The notes below the pieces were generated by a model. The model did not search any database, was not told the DNA's origin, and worked only from the letters and a program-made list of their open reading frames with translations. Positions 29,219 to 37,392 of a DNA stretch of 64,000 bases are shown in pieces. The stretch lies in the NCBI GenBank assembly GCA_021783515.1, contig JAJXTV010000009.1, positions 1 through 64,000 on the forward strand, in the 5' to 3' direction. The DNA comes from Nitrospirota bacterium (GTDB lineage: Bacteria; Nitrospirota; Thermodesulfovibrionia; Thermodesulfovibrionales; UBA6898). Made by a program: the position numbers and the translations under genes. Numbering within the stretch: the first letter of the stretch is position 1; each line of letters opens with the position of its first letter.

Positions 29219-30004
29219 TCACCTCCCCTGGGCCAATATCCGGAGCAGCGCCTTCTGGTTTGGTGCGGCAAAGGGAGTTGAAGCCGGCACCCGCGACAGT
29301 ATATCCAGCAACCGCTCAGTCTTTCCGGCCGCCGGCGGCAGATGTGCCGAAAGGACCGTTTTCGGGGCGATCTGCCGGATCTTCTCCAGCGTCTGACTGA
29401 ATCTGGCCGGCTCGACCATATGGACCCATGGGCTGTCAGCGCCGGCCCAGGCGATCATTCCCTGAGACAGCACCTCTTCCGGCAGATCGTCCGCATTCAG
29501 GGCCGGCGACGGGATGATGGCGCCGAAGCAATCGGCCGAGAAGAAGGTCTCCGATTTGCCGTCGTAGATGCCGATGGTGGTCGGGTTATCGAACAGGGGC
29601 GGCCTCACGGCGGTCAGCGTGCGGTCGCCGGCATCGATGCTCTCTCCCGGATTCAGCCAGCAGACCCGATCCATCGGCACCGGCCATGCGGTGCTCACCC
29701 TCAGTGCCGCCAGGGAGTTTGCCGCAAGCCGGGCGGCGGGCGCCGCATCGAGGACCTTCCGGAGGTTGCCGGTGTGGTCCGCGTCGTCATGGGTAAGCCA
29801 GACCCACTTCAGCTCGCGGGGATCGATGACCGATTCCAGCGCCTTCATGAAATCCGCGCCGTCGATCCCCATCCCGGTATCGACGAGTACCGGCTCCTTC
29901 GCCTTGATGACAAAGGCGTTGACCGGAAGGAATCCCGCCCCCGGGATAGGAAAATGCGCGGGGAGGACCCCGATATCCTTCATCGCCTGATAGGGTTTAT
30001 CCAT
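29219..30004 (-). CDS. MBL-fold metallo-hydrolase
   Basis: 261 residues. Metallo-beta-lactamase fold with metal motif WLTHDDADHTGNL (HxDxDH in place of the usual HxHxDH), later Asp in FFSADCFGA and His in LSAHLPPAAG. The variant second His is like that of flavodiiron-type MBL domains, so a diiron centre is possible. No flavodoxin domain is attached. It may be an esterase, a sulfur dioxygenase-like enzyme or an oxygen/NO-related enzyme; I cannot tell which. Confidence 0.87.
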   Translation of the reverse strand: MDKPYQAMKDIGVLPAHFPIPGAGFLPVNAFVIKAKEPVLVDTGMGIDGADFMKALESVIDPRELKWVWLTHDDADHTGNLRKVLDAAPAARLAANSLAALRVSTAWPVPMDRVCWLNPGESIDAGDRTLTAVRPPLFDNPTTIGIYDGKSETFFSADCFGAIIPSPALNADDLPEEVLSQGMIAWAGADSPWVHMVEPARFSQTLEKIRQIAPKTVLSAHLPPAAGKTERLLDILSRVPASTPFAAPNQKALLRILAQGR

Positions 30005-30188
30005 TGTCGGCTCTCCTTCCTTATGAAAAGTGTATCACCTCCGGGATGCCGCGAAAAGAAATTTGTGGCGGAAGTTTTCTCCCTTATTGCAGCGCGGGCG
30101 CTGCGGAAGGCTTTTCTGGCCACTCCGCCGCCTCCGTGGTAATATCTATGTAAATATTAGGGTCAATAAATGAAGGAGGATACCTGAC

Positions 30189-30689
30189 ATGGAGGCAACC
30201 AAAGGCGCAAAGATCGCGGGAAATATACGGAAGAGCGTGGAGGCGATGGAAGGCCTCTGCAGGGGGACCGACGAGGATACCGCCTCGAAAAGACCGGCCG
30301 GCCGCTGGTCGCCGAAGGAGATACTTTCACACCTCTGCGGCCCTGAAGGGGTAGGAATGCTGCCGGCAGTCCGCGCCTTCATCGACCAGGACACCCCGAG
30401 ACTCGATCTCCATCCCGAAGATCCTTTCTTTACCGAAGGCCGCAGCCGGATGACCTTTGAGGAGCTTCTTGCCCTCTTCGGGAAGGAATATGCCCGGCTT
30501 GCGGAGTTCGTGGGAACGCTGACGGAAGAACAGCTCGGGCGGAAGGCCCATGTGCCCGTCTTCGAGAAGGCGCCCTGCGGGCAATATCCGACCCTCGCCG
30601 GCTTCCTCGGCATCCTCGCCGAGCATCACCTCGAATTCCATATCAATCATATGAAGGAGGTCCTGCAGGCGCTCGGAGTATCCTTATAA
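30189..30689 (+). CDS. DinB-like putative metal-dependent protein
   Basis: 166 residues with a good SD (AAGGAGG). It is a four-helix DinB/YfiT-type protein: WSPKEILSHLCG gives the first metal His and LAEHHLEFHINHMKEVL the HxxxH pair. Family members bind a divalent metal and some are bacillithiol or mycothiol transferases. The thiol substrate here is unknown. It seems monocistronic. Confidence 0.87.
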   Translation: MEATKGAKIAGNIRKSVEAMEGLCRGTDEDTASKRPAGRWSPKEILSHLCGPEGVGMLPAVRAFIDQDTPRLDLHPEDPFFTEGRSRMTFEELLALFGKEYARLAEFVGTLTEEQLGRKAHVPVFEKAPCGQYPTLAGFLGILAEHHLEFHINHMKEVLQALGVSL

Positions 30690-30726
30690 GAGAGAGCCGG
30701 GGCGGAAAGATCGCCGGGCGCTTCAC

Positions 30727-30885
30727 TCAGTGAGATTCAATCCTCTTGAGAGATTCCTCCCTGACCCAATAAGTGCCCTGGCCGTTCATGAATTTAATCC
30801 TGAGCGTCTTCCAGTCGAGCGACCTCTCCAATACCTGGACCTTTTCATCTCCTTTGAGCTTCAGGACACGTCCGCTCGTGACCAT
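30727..30885 (-). CDS. Small basic protein, 52 residues
   Basis: A frame from ATG 30885 to TGA 30727: MVTSGRVLKLKGDEKVQVLE, then RSLDWKTLRIKFMNGQGTYW and a helical end. It has the alternating pattern of a small beta-barrel (SH3- or KOW-like) and good codon use. The SD (CGGAG) is adjacent and weak. Not recognised; could bind nucleic acid. It lies just beyond the MerB-like gene on the same strand. Confidence 0.5.
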   Translation of the reverse strand: MVTSGRVLKLKGDEKVQVLERSLDWKTLRIKFMNGQGTYWVREESLKRIESH

Positions 30886-31004
30886 CTCCGAAAGCCTGTC
30901 GTTTCTGCCCGACGCTCTTGCCGCCGGTTTGCAATGTTATGGGTTTCATTTATTATTTGTATAAAGGCGCATAACTCAGCCCTGCGGGCTGAGAGACGCT
31001 CCCG

Positions 31005-31769
31005 TCACTTGAGGAAGGAGGCGAATATCTCCTTCCCATATTTCAGGGTCTCCCTGAGTGAGTAAAGCTCGCCTTTTCCCAGATCGGGATTCCTCTTTCT
31101 CCATGCGGCCGCGTGCGCCCTGGAACAAAAGAAGTTCATGTACGGGCAGAAGGTCTTTGCCGTGCATCCGCATTCCCCGCTGTCGCTGACGAACTGAACG
31201 ATGCCTCCCGGATCGGACGAGACTATTACGCCGCCTTTCATTCTGATGGTCATTTCGTTTTCGCATTCAGGGCAGCGGGAGTGCACCGCAAGAGGGCTCT
31301 CAAGCATGAAATGGATGCCGAGGGCGTCGGTGGCGCAGAGGGCGTAGACCTCATGCCCGTCCTGAAATACCACCCTATGGCGCGTCTCCTCCGCGGAAAA
31401 CGGATACGAGGAAATGATCCTGTCTCCTTCCTTTGTCACTATGTCCGCCTCGTTCAGTCTTGCGACGATTCTCCTGGCGGCGCTGACGGAAGACAGCTTC
31501 ATCTCGTCCTTCAGGCCAACCAGCGTCGGCGGCCTGCCAGTTGCCGCAAATTCTCTGAGAATATATTTTCTCCCGGCGTTCTCCAGGGGACTGAGACCCG
31601 CCCCGGCGATGAGGCCCCGCACCGTTTCTGAAATCCGGTCCAGCAGCTGCTTCCCGGCCCGCCTTCCGGAGGATCCGTCCTGCCGTGAAGTCCGGCAGGC
31701 CCTGACCGCCTTTCTCAGCGTCGCCTCCGTCGGGACATTCGAGAGTCCGCCAGACTCTCCCCGGAACAT
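31005..31769 (-). CDS. Alkylmercury lyase (MerB)-like protein, likely C-terminal part of a UGA-recoded fusion
   Basis: 254 residues if started at ATG 31769. From residue 55 it resembles MerB: a winged-helix-like region, then RHRVVFQDGHEVYALCATDA with the catalytic Cys and Asp three residues apart (C96/D99 of MerB), CPECENEMTIRM and CPYMNFFCSRAHAAAW where the second catalytic Cys would lie. MerB cleaves C-Hg bonds. The first 25 residues (MFRGESGGLSNVPTEATLRKAV) instead look like the end of a thioredoxin-like domain whose beginning is in the upstream frame. The ATG has no properly spaced SD and lies one codon after an in-phase UGA, so this is probably translated as part of a single 31005-32402 product. 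Confidence 0.8.
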   Translation of the reverse strand: MFRGESGGLSNVPTEATLRKAVRACRTSRQDGSSGRRAGKQLLDRISETVRGLIAGAGLSPLENAGRKYILREFAATGRPPTLVGLKDEMKLSSVSAARRIVARLNEADIVTKEGDRIISSYPFSAEETRHRVVFQDGHEVYALCATDALGIHFMLESPLAVHSRCPECENEMTIRMKGGVIVSSDPGGIVQFVSDSGECGCTAKTFCPYMNFFCSRAHAAAWRKRNPDLGKGELYSLRETLKYGKEIFASFLK

Positions 31770-31775
31770 CCTTCA
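31741..31775 (-). promoter_or_regulatory. In-frame UGA with SECIS-like hairpin
   Basis: UGA is at 31775-31773. The mRNA downstream forms a perfect 7-bp stem GAGAGUC/GACUCUC (31759-31753 with 31747-31741) with loop UGGCG. The loop begins 20 nt after the UGA and has G at its second position. A lower GGG/CCC pairing extends it. Bacterial SECIS elements have just this size and spacing (loop 16-37 nt from UGA). Structure is read by eye. Confidence 0.55.
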
Positions 31776-32402
31776 GGAAAACCCGACCGCCCCCTGCGGC
31801 TGAAGTTCTTCTCCGTTTATAAATACCGACGGAGAGCCGGTCACCCCGAGGGCCGCCGCCTCGGCCTCGCCGATCCGATGAAAACTCACCTCCGCTTCAG
31901 TCTTTTCAGCGGTCAATGCACGGTCGATGTTATGCCTCAGCGCGCCTTCCGAACCGCAGTCCCCCGACATATAGCAGTCGATCTTCATAATATCCGCCCC
32001 CTTACAGCTGTCGAGCGCATCGAGCACAGGACACTCGCTCACCCGTTTGTCTTCCGTACACGTTTTCGTGAGGGATTCGAGCGCATCCCTCATCCTCCGG
32101 AGCATCCCGATCTTCCCGTCTATTTCGGCAATCTTGCTCTCGGCCTTTCTCTTTACGGCGCCGCAGGCAGCAGTCGGATCGAGTTTCAGGGAAAGGAGCT
32201 CTGATATCTCGCACAGAGAGAAGCCGAGTTCCTGGGCGTGCCTGATAAAACGGATACGCGTGACCGAGTCGCTGAGGTACTGGCGGTATCCCGATTCCTT
32301 CCGTTTCGGGGAAGGCAGAAGCCCGCGCTTTTCATAGTAGCGGACCGTGTCGATACTCACCCCGGCCTCTTTTGCCGCCTGACCTATCTTCAGATACTTC
32401 AC
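31773..32402 (-). CDS. MerR-type regulator fused to thioredoxin-like domain (ends at in-frame UGA)
   Basis: 209 residues from GTG 32402 (AAGGAG 6 bases upstream). Residues 1-70 are a MerR winged helix (LKIGQAAKEAGVSIDTVRYY). The Hg(II) triad is present with exact MerR spacing: Cys in TAACG, then 35 residues to Cys in KTCTE, then 9 to Cys in VSECPV. Residues 135-209 are thioredoxin-like: KIDCYMSGDCGSEGALRHNI and the cis-Pro motif GVTGSPSVFINGEEL. The frame meets UGA right after GAVGFS, where related domains have a Cys (GLSCRVYR type, from memory), and continues in the same phase into the MerB-like part. A full product would be 465 residues. Confidence 0.85.
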   Translation of the reverse strand: MKYLKIGQAAKEAGVSIDTVRYYEKRGLLPSPKRKESGYRQYLSDSVTRIRFIRHAQELGFSLCEISELLSLKLDPTAACGAVKRKAESKIAEIDGKIGMLRRMRDALESLTKTCTEDKRVSECPVLDALDSCKGADIMKIDCYMSGDCGSEGALRHNIDRALTAEKTEAEVSFHRIGEAEAAALGVTGSPSVFINGEELQPQGAVGFS

Positions 32403-32418
32403 CGATATCTCCTTATTT

Positions 32419-32451
32419 ATTATAAACTCTTGACCAGAGTCCAGAGTCAAG
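32419..32451 (-). promoter_or_regulatory. MerR-type promoter/operator
   Basis: On the minus strand TTGACT (32450-32445) and TATAAT (32424-32419) are separated by 20 bp, the over-long spacer that MerR-family activators correct by twisting DNA. The dyad CTTGAC/GTCAAG (32429-32451) lies across it. It drives the MerR-thioredoxin-MerB locus, implying autoregulation. Confidence 0.85.
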
Positions 32452-32501
32452 GGTTTTCCGGCATCAGAGTCCGGTAACGGGATTGCGGCTATAATTGAAA
32501 C

Positions 32502-33530
32502 ATGCGCGATATCGACGGCAGCTACGGAGAGGGCGGCGGGCAGATCCTCCGGACCGCGCTGGGCCTCTCCTGCCTCCTGCGGAAACCCTTCCGGCTCTTC
32601 AACATCCGAAAGGGCAGGAGAAAGCCGGGCCTCATGCCCCAGCACCTCGCCTGCGTCCGGCTGCTCGCCCTGATCTCAAAGGCAAAGGTGCATGGCGCAG
32701 ACGTCGGCTCGACGGAGCTGCTCTTCGAGCCGGGAGAATCCGGGTCCGGCGACTATTTCTTCGACATAGGCACGGCCGGCTCGACTTCGCTCCTCCTGCA
32801 GGCGGCCGTTCCTCCGTTGATCTTCGCAAAGACCCCCTCCCGCATCACCCTCGCCGGCGGCACCCATGTCCCCTTCAGCCCGCCGTTTCAGTTCATAAGC
32901 GAGGTCTTTCTCCCTATGCTCGGCAGACTCGGGATAGGGGTTTCGGCCTCGCTCGACCGCTACGGCTTTTATCCAAAGGGCGGGGGAAAGATCTCGGCAG
33001 TCCTGAATCCCTGCCGAAAGATATGCGGCATTTCTTTCGAAGAACCGGGCGCTATCGTCTCGGTGAGCGGCGTCTCTGCCGTTGCCGGCGGACTTCCCCC
33101 GAGCATCGCCGAGCGCCAGAAGAGGTCAGCCGGGGCGGCCCTTGCGGGGATGCCGGTGAGGCCGTCGATAGAGGCGCTCCGGGTCGATACCTATAGCCCC
33201 GGAACCTTCGTGTTTCTCAAGGCCGAAACGGAGACCTCGGTCTCGGGCTTCTCTTCTCTCGGGGAAAGAGGAAAAAGGGCAGAGACGGTCGGGGAAGAGG
33301 CGGCGAGGGAACTCCTCCGCCATCTTGAAGCAGGCGGGTGCCTCGACCCCCGCCTCGCCGATCAACTGGTCGTCTATCTCAGCCTTGCAGAAGGCCCTTC
33401 GTCATTCACCACATCGCGCATCAGCGGACACCTTCTGACGAACCTCATGGTGATCAAGACATTTCTCGGTACCCGATTCCTGGTCGAGGGAGAAAAAGAA
33501 AGGCCCGGCAGAGTAAAGATTATCCCTTGA
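32502..33530 (+). CDS. rtcA: RNA 3'-terminal phosphate cyclase
   Basis: 342 residues. Hallmarks of RtcA: IDGSYGEGGGQILRTALGLS at the N-terminus, HGADVGSTELLFEP, GTAGSTSLLLQA, and GGGTHVPFSP-like segment, with the C-terminal adenylylation region (ISGHLLTNLMVI; the nucleophilic His). It converts RNA 3'-phosphate to a 2',3'-cyclic phosphate using ATP. RtcB and RtcR are not nearby. A TATAAT at 32490-32495 ends six bases before the ATG and there is no SD, so the message may be leaderless. It is divergent from the MerR locus. Confidence 0.95.
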   Translation: MRDIDGSYGEGGGQILRTALGLSCLLRKPFRLFNIRKGRRKPGLMPQHLACVRLLALISKAKVHGADVGSTELLFEPGESGSGDYFFDIGTAGSTSLLLQAAVPPLIFAKTPSRITLAGGTHVPFSPPFQFISEVFLPMLGRLGIGVSASLDRYGFYPKGGGKISAVLNPCRKICGISFEEPGAIVSVSGVSAVAGGLPPSIAERQKRSAGAALAGMPVRPSIEALRVDTYSPGTFVFLKAETETSVSGFSSLGERGKRAETVGEEAARELLRHLEAGGCLDPRLADQLVVYLSLAEGPSSFTTSRISGHLLTNLMVIKTFLGTRFLVEGEKERPGRVKIIP

Positions 33531-33572
33531 CTCCTGCCGGACAAGACACATACAATCATTGAGGGTAAAAAA

Positions 33573-33648
33573 TGGTGGGCAGTCGCAGAATCGAACTGCG
33601 GACACGAGGCTTTTCAGGCCTCTGCTCTACCGACTGAGCTAACTGCCC
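33573..33648 (-). tRNA. tRNA-Phe (GAA)
   Basis: Full cloverleaf of 76 nt with encoded CCA: acceptor GGGCAGT/ACTGCCC, D arm TAGCTCAGTCGGTAGAGC, anticodon stem GAGGC/GCCTC with loop CTGAAAA (anticodon GAA) and T arm with TTCGATT. A T run follows directly on the minus strand and probably terminates transcription. Confidence 0.97.
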
Positions 33649-33691
33649 ACGGTCTTACATGATACCCTTTCATTTTTTTGATTGTCAACTG

Positions 33692-35239
33692 ATGAGAGAT
33701 TCTCTGGCAAAAAAGGCAGGCGATTATCTCCCCGCGGTGATCTCGGGGATACTGGTCGTATTGTCTTTTCCGGTCTTCGATCTTTATCCGCTGGCCTGGG
33801 TCGCTTTTGTCCCCTTCCTTCTTTCTCTCTGGGGAAAAACCCCGAAGAAGGCCTTCCTTGCCGGCTATGTCTTCGGCCTCGTCTATTTCTTCGGCACGCT
33901 CTACTGGATATATTATTCGATCAACCACTACGGGGGCGTCTCCTTTTTGTCGAGCCTCTCGATCGTGGTGCTCCTCTGTCTGTATCTCGGCCTCTACCCG
34001 GCCGTCTTTTCGCTCCTCTTCGTCAAGATGATCAGGAGGACCGAACTGCCGGCCCTCGTCATCGCGCCGGTATTGTGGGTGGCCCTCGAGTTCCTCCGCT
34101 CCTATGCCCTGACCGGTTTCCCCTGGGCAAGCATCGGGTACAGCCAGTACCGGTTCCTTCATATGATCCAGGTGGCCGACATCACCGGCATCTACGGCAT
34201 ATCCTTCCTCGTCCTGGCGGTCAACGGCGCGGCCGCCGATCTCTTTCTGCTCAGAAGGCGGGTCTCCGAGATGCCCCTTTTCCCGACCTCTTACACCGTC
34301 GTCGGGTTTGCGCTCCTCGTTCTGGCGGCCGTCGCGGCGTTCGGCTACGGCCAATGGCGGCTGAGCCAGGAAAGGCCGGGGAACACACTCCGGGTGAGCC
34401 TTGTGCAGGGAGACATCGAGCAGGACGAAAAGTGGGAGCCGTCATACCAGGGCAAGGTGCTGGACACCTACTTCGACCTCTCCCGGAGGGCAGCCGGCTC
34501 CTCCCCCCGGCTGATCGTCTGGCCCGAGACGGCGCTGCCGTTCATATTCGGCGCCGACGCGGCCCGCACGGAAAAGCTGATCGGGTTCGAGCAGGGGCTG
34601 GGGACGGACCTCCTTACCGGGACGATCCTTCTCAGACAGCAGTCGGCAGGCAGGACGCTGCTTTCCAACAGCGCCATCCTCCTGGACAAGGAAGGGAAAA
34701 ACGTCTACGAGTATGATAAAATACATCTGGTACCCTTTGGCGAATACGTTCCCCTCAGAAGCGTCCTGTTTTTTGTCGACAAGCTCGTCACCGGAATCGG
34801 CGACTATGTCCCCGGGAAGGAATATATCAGGGCGGAGACGGACTTCGGCAGCTTCGCCACGCTGATCTGCTATGAGATCATCTTCCCCGGGCTGGTGAGG
34901 AAGTTCTATACAAAGGGCGGTGATTTCATCCTGAATATCACCAATGACGCCTGGTTCGGAAGAACGTCCGGCCCGTACCAGCATTTCGGCATGGCGGTCT
35001 TCCGGGCGATCGAAAACAGAAAGCCGGTCATACGCTGTGCGAACACCGGCATTTCAGGGTTCATCGACAGCGACGGAAGGGTCCTCGCAAGGACGCGTCT
35101 CTTCGAGAGGGTCGTCCTGCCGGGCGCGGTAAAGACCGATGAAACGCTGTCGTTTTACACGAAATACGGAGATCTTTTTTCGTATCTCTGCATCGTAATA
35201 TCGATAGTAATCTCTCTTAACATAAAAATGTGGAGGTAG
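33692..35239 (+). CDS. lnt: Apolipoprotein N-acyltransferase
   Basis: 515 residues from ATG 33692 (a longer start at 33659 begins close to the divergent tRNA). Six to seven TM segments are followed by a nitrilase-like periplasmic domain with the E-K-C triad: Glu in WPETALPF, Lys in YDKIHLVPFGEYVP and Cys in LICYEIIFPG. It adds the third acyl chain to lipoproteins, consistent with a Gram-negative envelope and the lipoproteins at 19459 and 51735. It is followed at once by prfB. Confidence 0.96.
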   Translation: MRDSLAKKAGDYLPAVISGILVVLSFPVFDLYPLAWVAFVPFLLSLWGKTPKKAFLAGYVFGLVYFFGTLYWIYYSINHYGGVSFLSSLSIVVLLCLYLGLYPAVFSLLFVKMIRRTELPALVIAPVLWVALEFLRSYALTGFPWASIGYSQYRFLHMIQVADITGIYGISFLVLAVNGAAADLFLLRRRVSEMPLFPTSYTVVGFALLVLAAVAAFGYGQWRLSQERPGNTLRVSLVQGDIEQDEKWEPSYQGKVLDTYFDLSRRAAGSSPRLIVWPETALPFIFGADAARTEKLIGFEQGLGTDLLTGTILLRQQSAGRTLLSNSAILLDKEGKNVYEYDKIHLVPFGEYVPLRSVLFFVDKLVTGIGDYVPGKEYIRAETDFGSFATLICYEIIFPGLVRKFYTKGGDFILNITNDAWFGRTSGPYQHFGMAVFRAIENRKPVIRCANTGISGFIDSDGRVLARTRLFERVVLPGAVKTDETLSFYTKYGDLFSYLCIVISIVISLNIKMWR

Positions 35240-35241
35240 TC

Positions 35242-36373
35242 ATGATTGTCCAGTCGGAATTGAAGGAAGAGCTTGTTTCCCTGAGGGCCAAAGTCGAGGC
35301 GCTCCGAGGTTATCTTTGATGTCGCCAGAAAAAAAGAAGAGATAGCGCGGCTCGCGGCCGACCTCGCGAAGGAAGAGGTCTGGTCGTCGCCCGAAAGATC
35401 GAAGGAGCTCTTCAAGGAAAAGGCGCGGCTCGAAAGCACGGTGAGTCCCTTCGAGGCGATCGACAATAAGCTGTCGTACGTCGAGGAATCGATCGGCATA
35501 CTCGAAGAAGAAGGCGGCGACGTCTTTTTCAAGGAGATCAAGAAGGACGTCGAGTCCCTGCGCGAGGAGATCGAAACGATCGAGCTCCGGAACCTCCTTT
35601 CCGGAGAGCTCGACAAGAGCAACGCGATCCTCACGATCCATCCGGGCGCGGGAGGCACCGAGAGCCAGGACTGGGCCCAGATCCTGATGAGGATGTATCT
35701 GAGATGGGCGGAGCGCTCCGGCTATGAGGCGAAGATCGTCGACCTGCAGCCGGGAGACGAGGCAGGCATCAAGGGCGCCACGATCACCTTCAGCGGCGAT
35801 TACGCCTACGGATACCTCAGCTGCGAGGCCGGCGTCCACAGGCTGGTGAGGATCTCGCCCTTCGACGCCAACAAGCGGAGGCACACCTCGTTCGCCGCAG
35901 TGATCGTCTACCCCGAGATCGAAGAGGACATCGATATCGAGATACGGGAGGAGGACATCAAGATGGACACCTACCGGGCGTCCGGCGCGGGGGGGCAGCA
36001 CGTCAACAAGACGTCGTCGGCGGTCCGCCTCACCCATATCCCGACGGGCATCATCGTCGCCTGTCAGAACGAGCGGTCCCAGCACAAGAACAAGGCTGTC
36101 GCGCTGAAGATTATGAAGGCCCGGCTCTACGACCTCGAGAGGAAGGCGAAGGAAAAGAAGATGGAAGACATCGTCGGCGACAAGAAGGGCATCGCCTGGG
36201 GCAGCCAGATCAGGTCCTACGTCCTTCAGCCCTACCGGCTCGTAAAGGACCACCGTACCGGCCTTGAGGTAGGAGACGTCGATTCGGTCCTCGACGGGGG
36301 GATCGACAGGTTCATCAAGGAGTACCTCAAGACGAGGGCGAGCCAGGCAAATTCGGCGGGAGGGGGGGGCTGA
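35242..36373 (+). CDS. prfB: Peptide chain release factor 2, with programmed +1 frameshift
   Basis: Translation starts at ATG 35242 (GGAGG upstream), reads 25 codons to CUU UGA (UGA at 35317-35319), shifts +1 and continues from GAT at 35318 to 36373, giving about 376 residues. The GGQ catalytic loop (ASGAGGQHVNKTSSAVRLTH) and the RF2 anticodon-like SPF motif (VRISPFDANKRRH) are present. RF2 releases peptides at UGA and UAA. The frameshift makes its synthesis autoregulatory, as in most bacteria. Confidence 0.97.
35303..35320 (+). promoter_or_regulatory. RF2 autoregulatory frameshift site
   Basis: CTCCGAGGTTATCTTTGAT: an internal SD-like GAGG, the slippery CUU and the UGA stop, matching the classical prfB recoding signal except for a shorter SD match than the AGGGGG of E. 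coli. Confidence 0.93.
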
Positions 36374-36374
36374 G

Positions 36375-37385
36375 ATGATCAAAGAGGCGATAGGCCTGCT
36401 CGTCGGCGGCATCGATCTGTCCGAGGCCGAAATGGCCGAATGCATGGGAGAGATCATGGAGGGCAGGGCGACGGACGCCCAGATCGGCGCCTTCCTCACC
36501 GCGCTGCGTCTGAAGGGCGAGACGGTCGACGAGATCACCGGGGCGGCCAGGATCATGCGGGAGAAGTCCGCCAGGATCAAGGCGCCGGAGGGCGTCCTCG
36601 ACACCTGCGGCACCGGCGGGGACATGGCCCATACCTTCAATATATCGACCGTTGCGGCGATAGTCGTCGCCTCGGCCGGCGTGCCGGTCGCCAAGCACGG
36701 AAACAGGGCGATGTCGAGCAAGTCGGGAAGCGCCGACGTGCTCGAGGCGCTCGGGCTGAAGATAGACCTGCCGCCGGAGAGGGTCGAGCAATGCCTCTTC
36801 GAGACAGGCTTCGGTTTTCTCTTTGCTCCGCTGTTTCATCCGGCGATGAAATACGCGATCGGGCCCAGGCGCGAGATGGGCATCCGCACGCTCTTCAATA
36901 TCCTCGGTCCGCTCACGAACCCGGCCGACGCGAAAAGACAGGTCCTCGGCGTCTTCACCGACAAGCTTACCGGGCCGCTCGCCCGAGTGCTCGGGAACCT
37001 CGGGGCCGAGGACGCGCTGGTAGTGCACGGGGAAGACGGACTCGACGAGATCACGGTCACGGACGGGACGAAGGCGGCGCGGTTCGCAGGCGGCGCGGTA
37101 GAGACGATGTATTTCGCCCCGGAGGACTTCGGCCTCCCGAGGGGGAGTGTGACCGATCTGGCCGGCGGGGACAAGGACGAAAACGCCCGCATCGCGCTCG
37201 CGATTCTCGGGGGCGAAAAGGGGCACAGAAGAGACATCGTCCTGATGAATTCGGCCGCGGCGATCGCCGTATCCGGAAAGGCCGCCGTCTTTACCGAGGC
37301 CTTCGAGATCGCGAAAGAGGCGATCGATTCCGGCCGCGCCATGGCGAAGCTCGAGGAGATCAAAAAGGTCTCGAACAGCCTCTAA
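36375..37385 (+). CDS. trpD: Anthranilate phosphoribosyltransferase
   Basis: 336 residues, one base after prfB. Motifs: LDTCGTGGDMAHTFNISTVA (PRPP glycine loop), AKHGNRAMSSKSGSADVLEA, and RTLFNILGPLTNPA. It transfers phosphoribosyl from PRPP to anthranilate in tryptophan synthesis. Other trp genes in the window (trpB2 and trpF at 54.5-56.5 kb) are far away, so the pathway is dispersed. Confidence 0.95.
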   Translation: MIKEAIGLLVGGIDLSEAEMAECMGEIMEGRATDAQIGAFLTALRLKGETVDEITGAARIMREKSARIKAPEGVLDTCGTGGDMAHTFNISTVAAIVVASAGVPVAKHGNRAMSSKSGSADVLEALGLKIDLPPERVEQCLFETGFGFLFAPLFHPAMKYAIGPRREMGIRTLFNILGPLTNPADAKRQVLGVFTDKLTGPLARVLGNLGAEDALVVHGEDGLDEITVTDGTKAARFAGGAVETMYFAPEDFGLPRGSVTDLAGGDKDENARIALAILGGEKGHRRDIVLMNSAAAIAVSGKAAVFTEAFEIAKEAIDSGRAMAKLEEIKKVSNSL

Positions 37386-37392
37386 CAAACCG

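Noticed and set aside
28873-29400. Several overlapping frames across the 28.9-29.2 kb gap
   Set aside because: They run through the dispersed repeat or antisense to the MBL gene and lack SDs; the repeat copy at 42 kb has stops in the matching frame.
31005-31769. MerB-like gene as an ordinary independent gene after a normal stop
   Set aside because: Kept as an alternative only. Its first 25 residues complete the thioredoxin-like domain of the upstream frame, phase is unbroken across the UGA, and the ATG has no correctly spaced SD.
35242-35319. prfB start region read as a separate 25-codon gene or as a frameshift pseudogene
   Set aside because: The CUU UGA with SD-like element is the classical programmed frameshift of RF2.
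35240-36721. Long minus-strand open frame opposite prfB/trpD
   Set aside because: It is a GC-bias shadow. The plus strand encodes full RF2 with GGQ and SPF motifs; the antisense product is low complexity in Asp, Val, Arg and Leu with no family resemblance.
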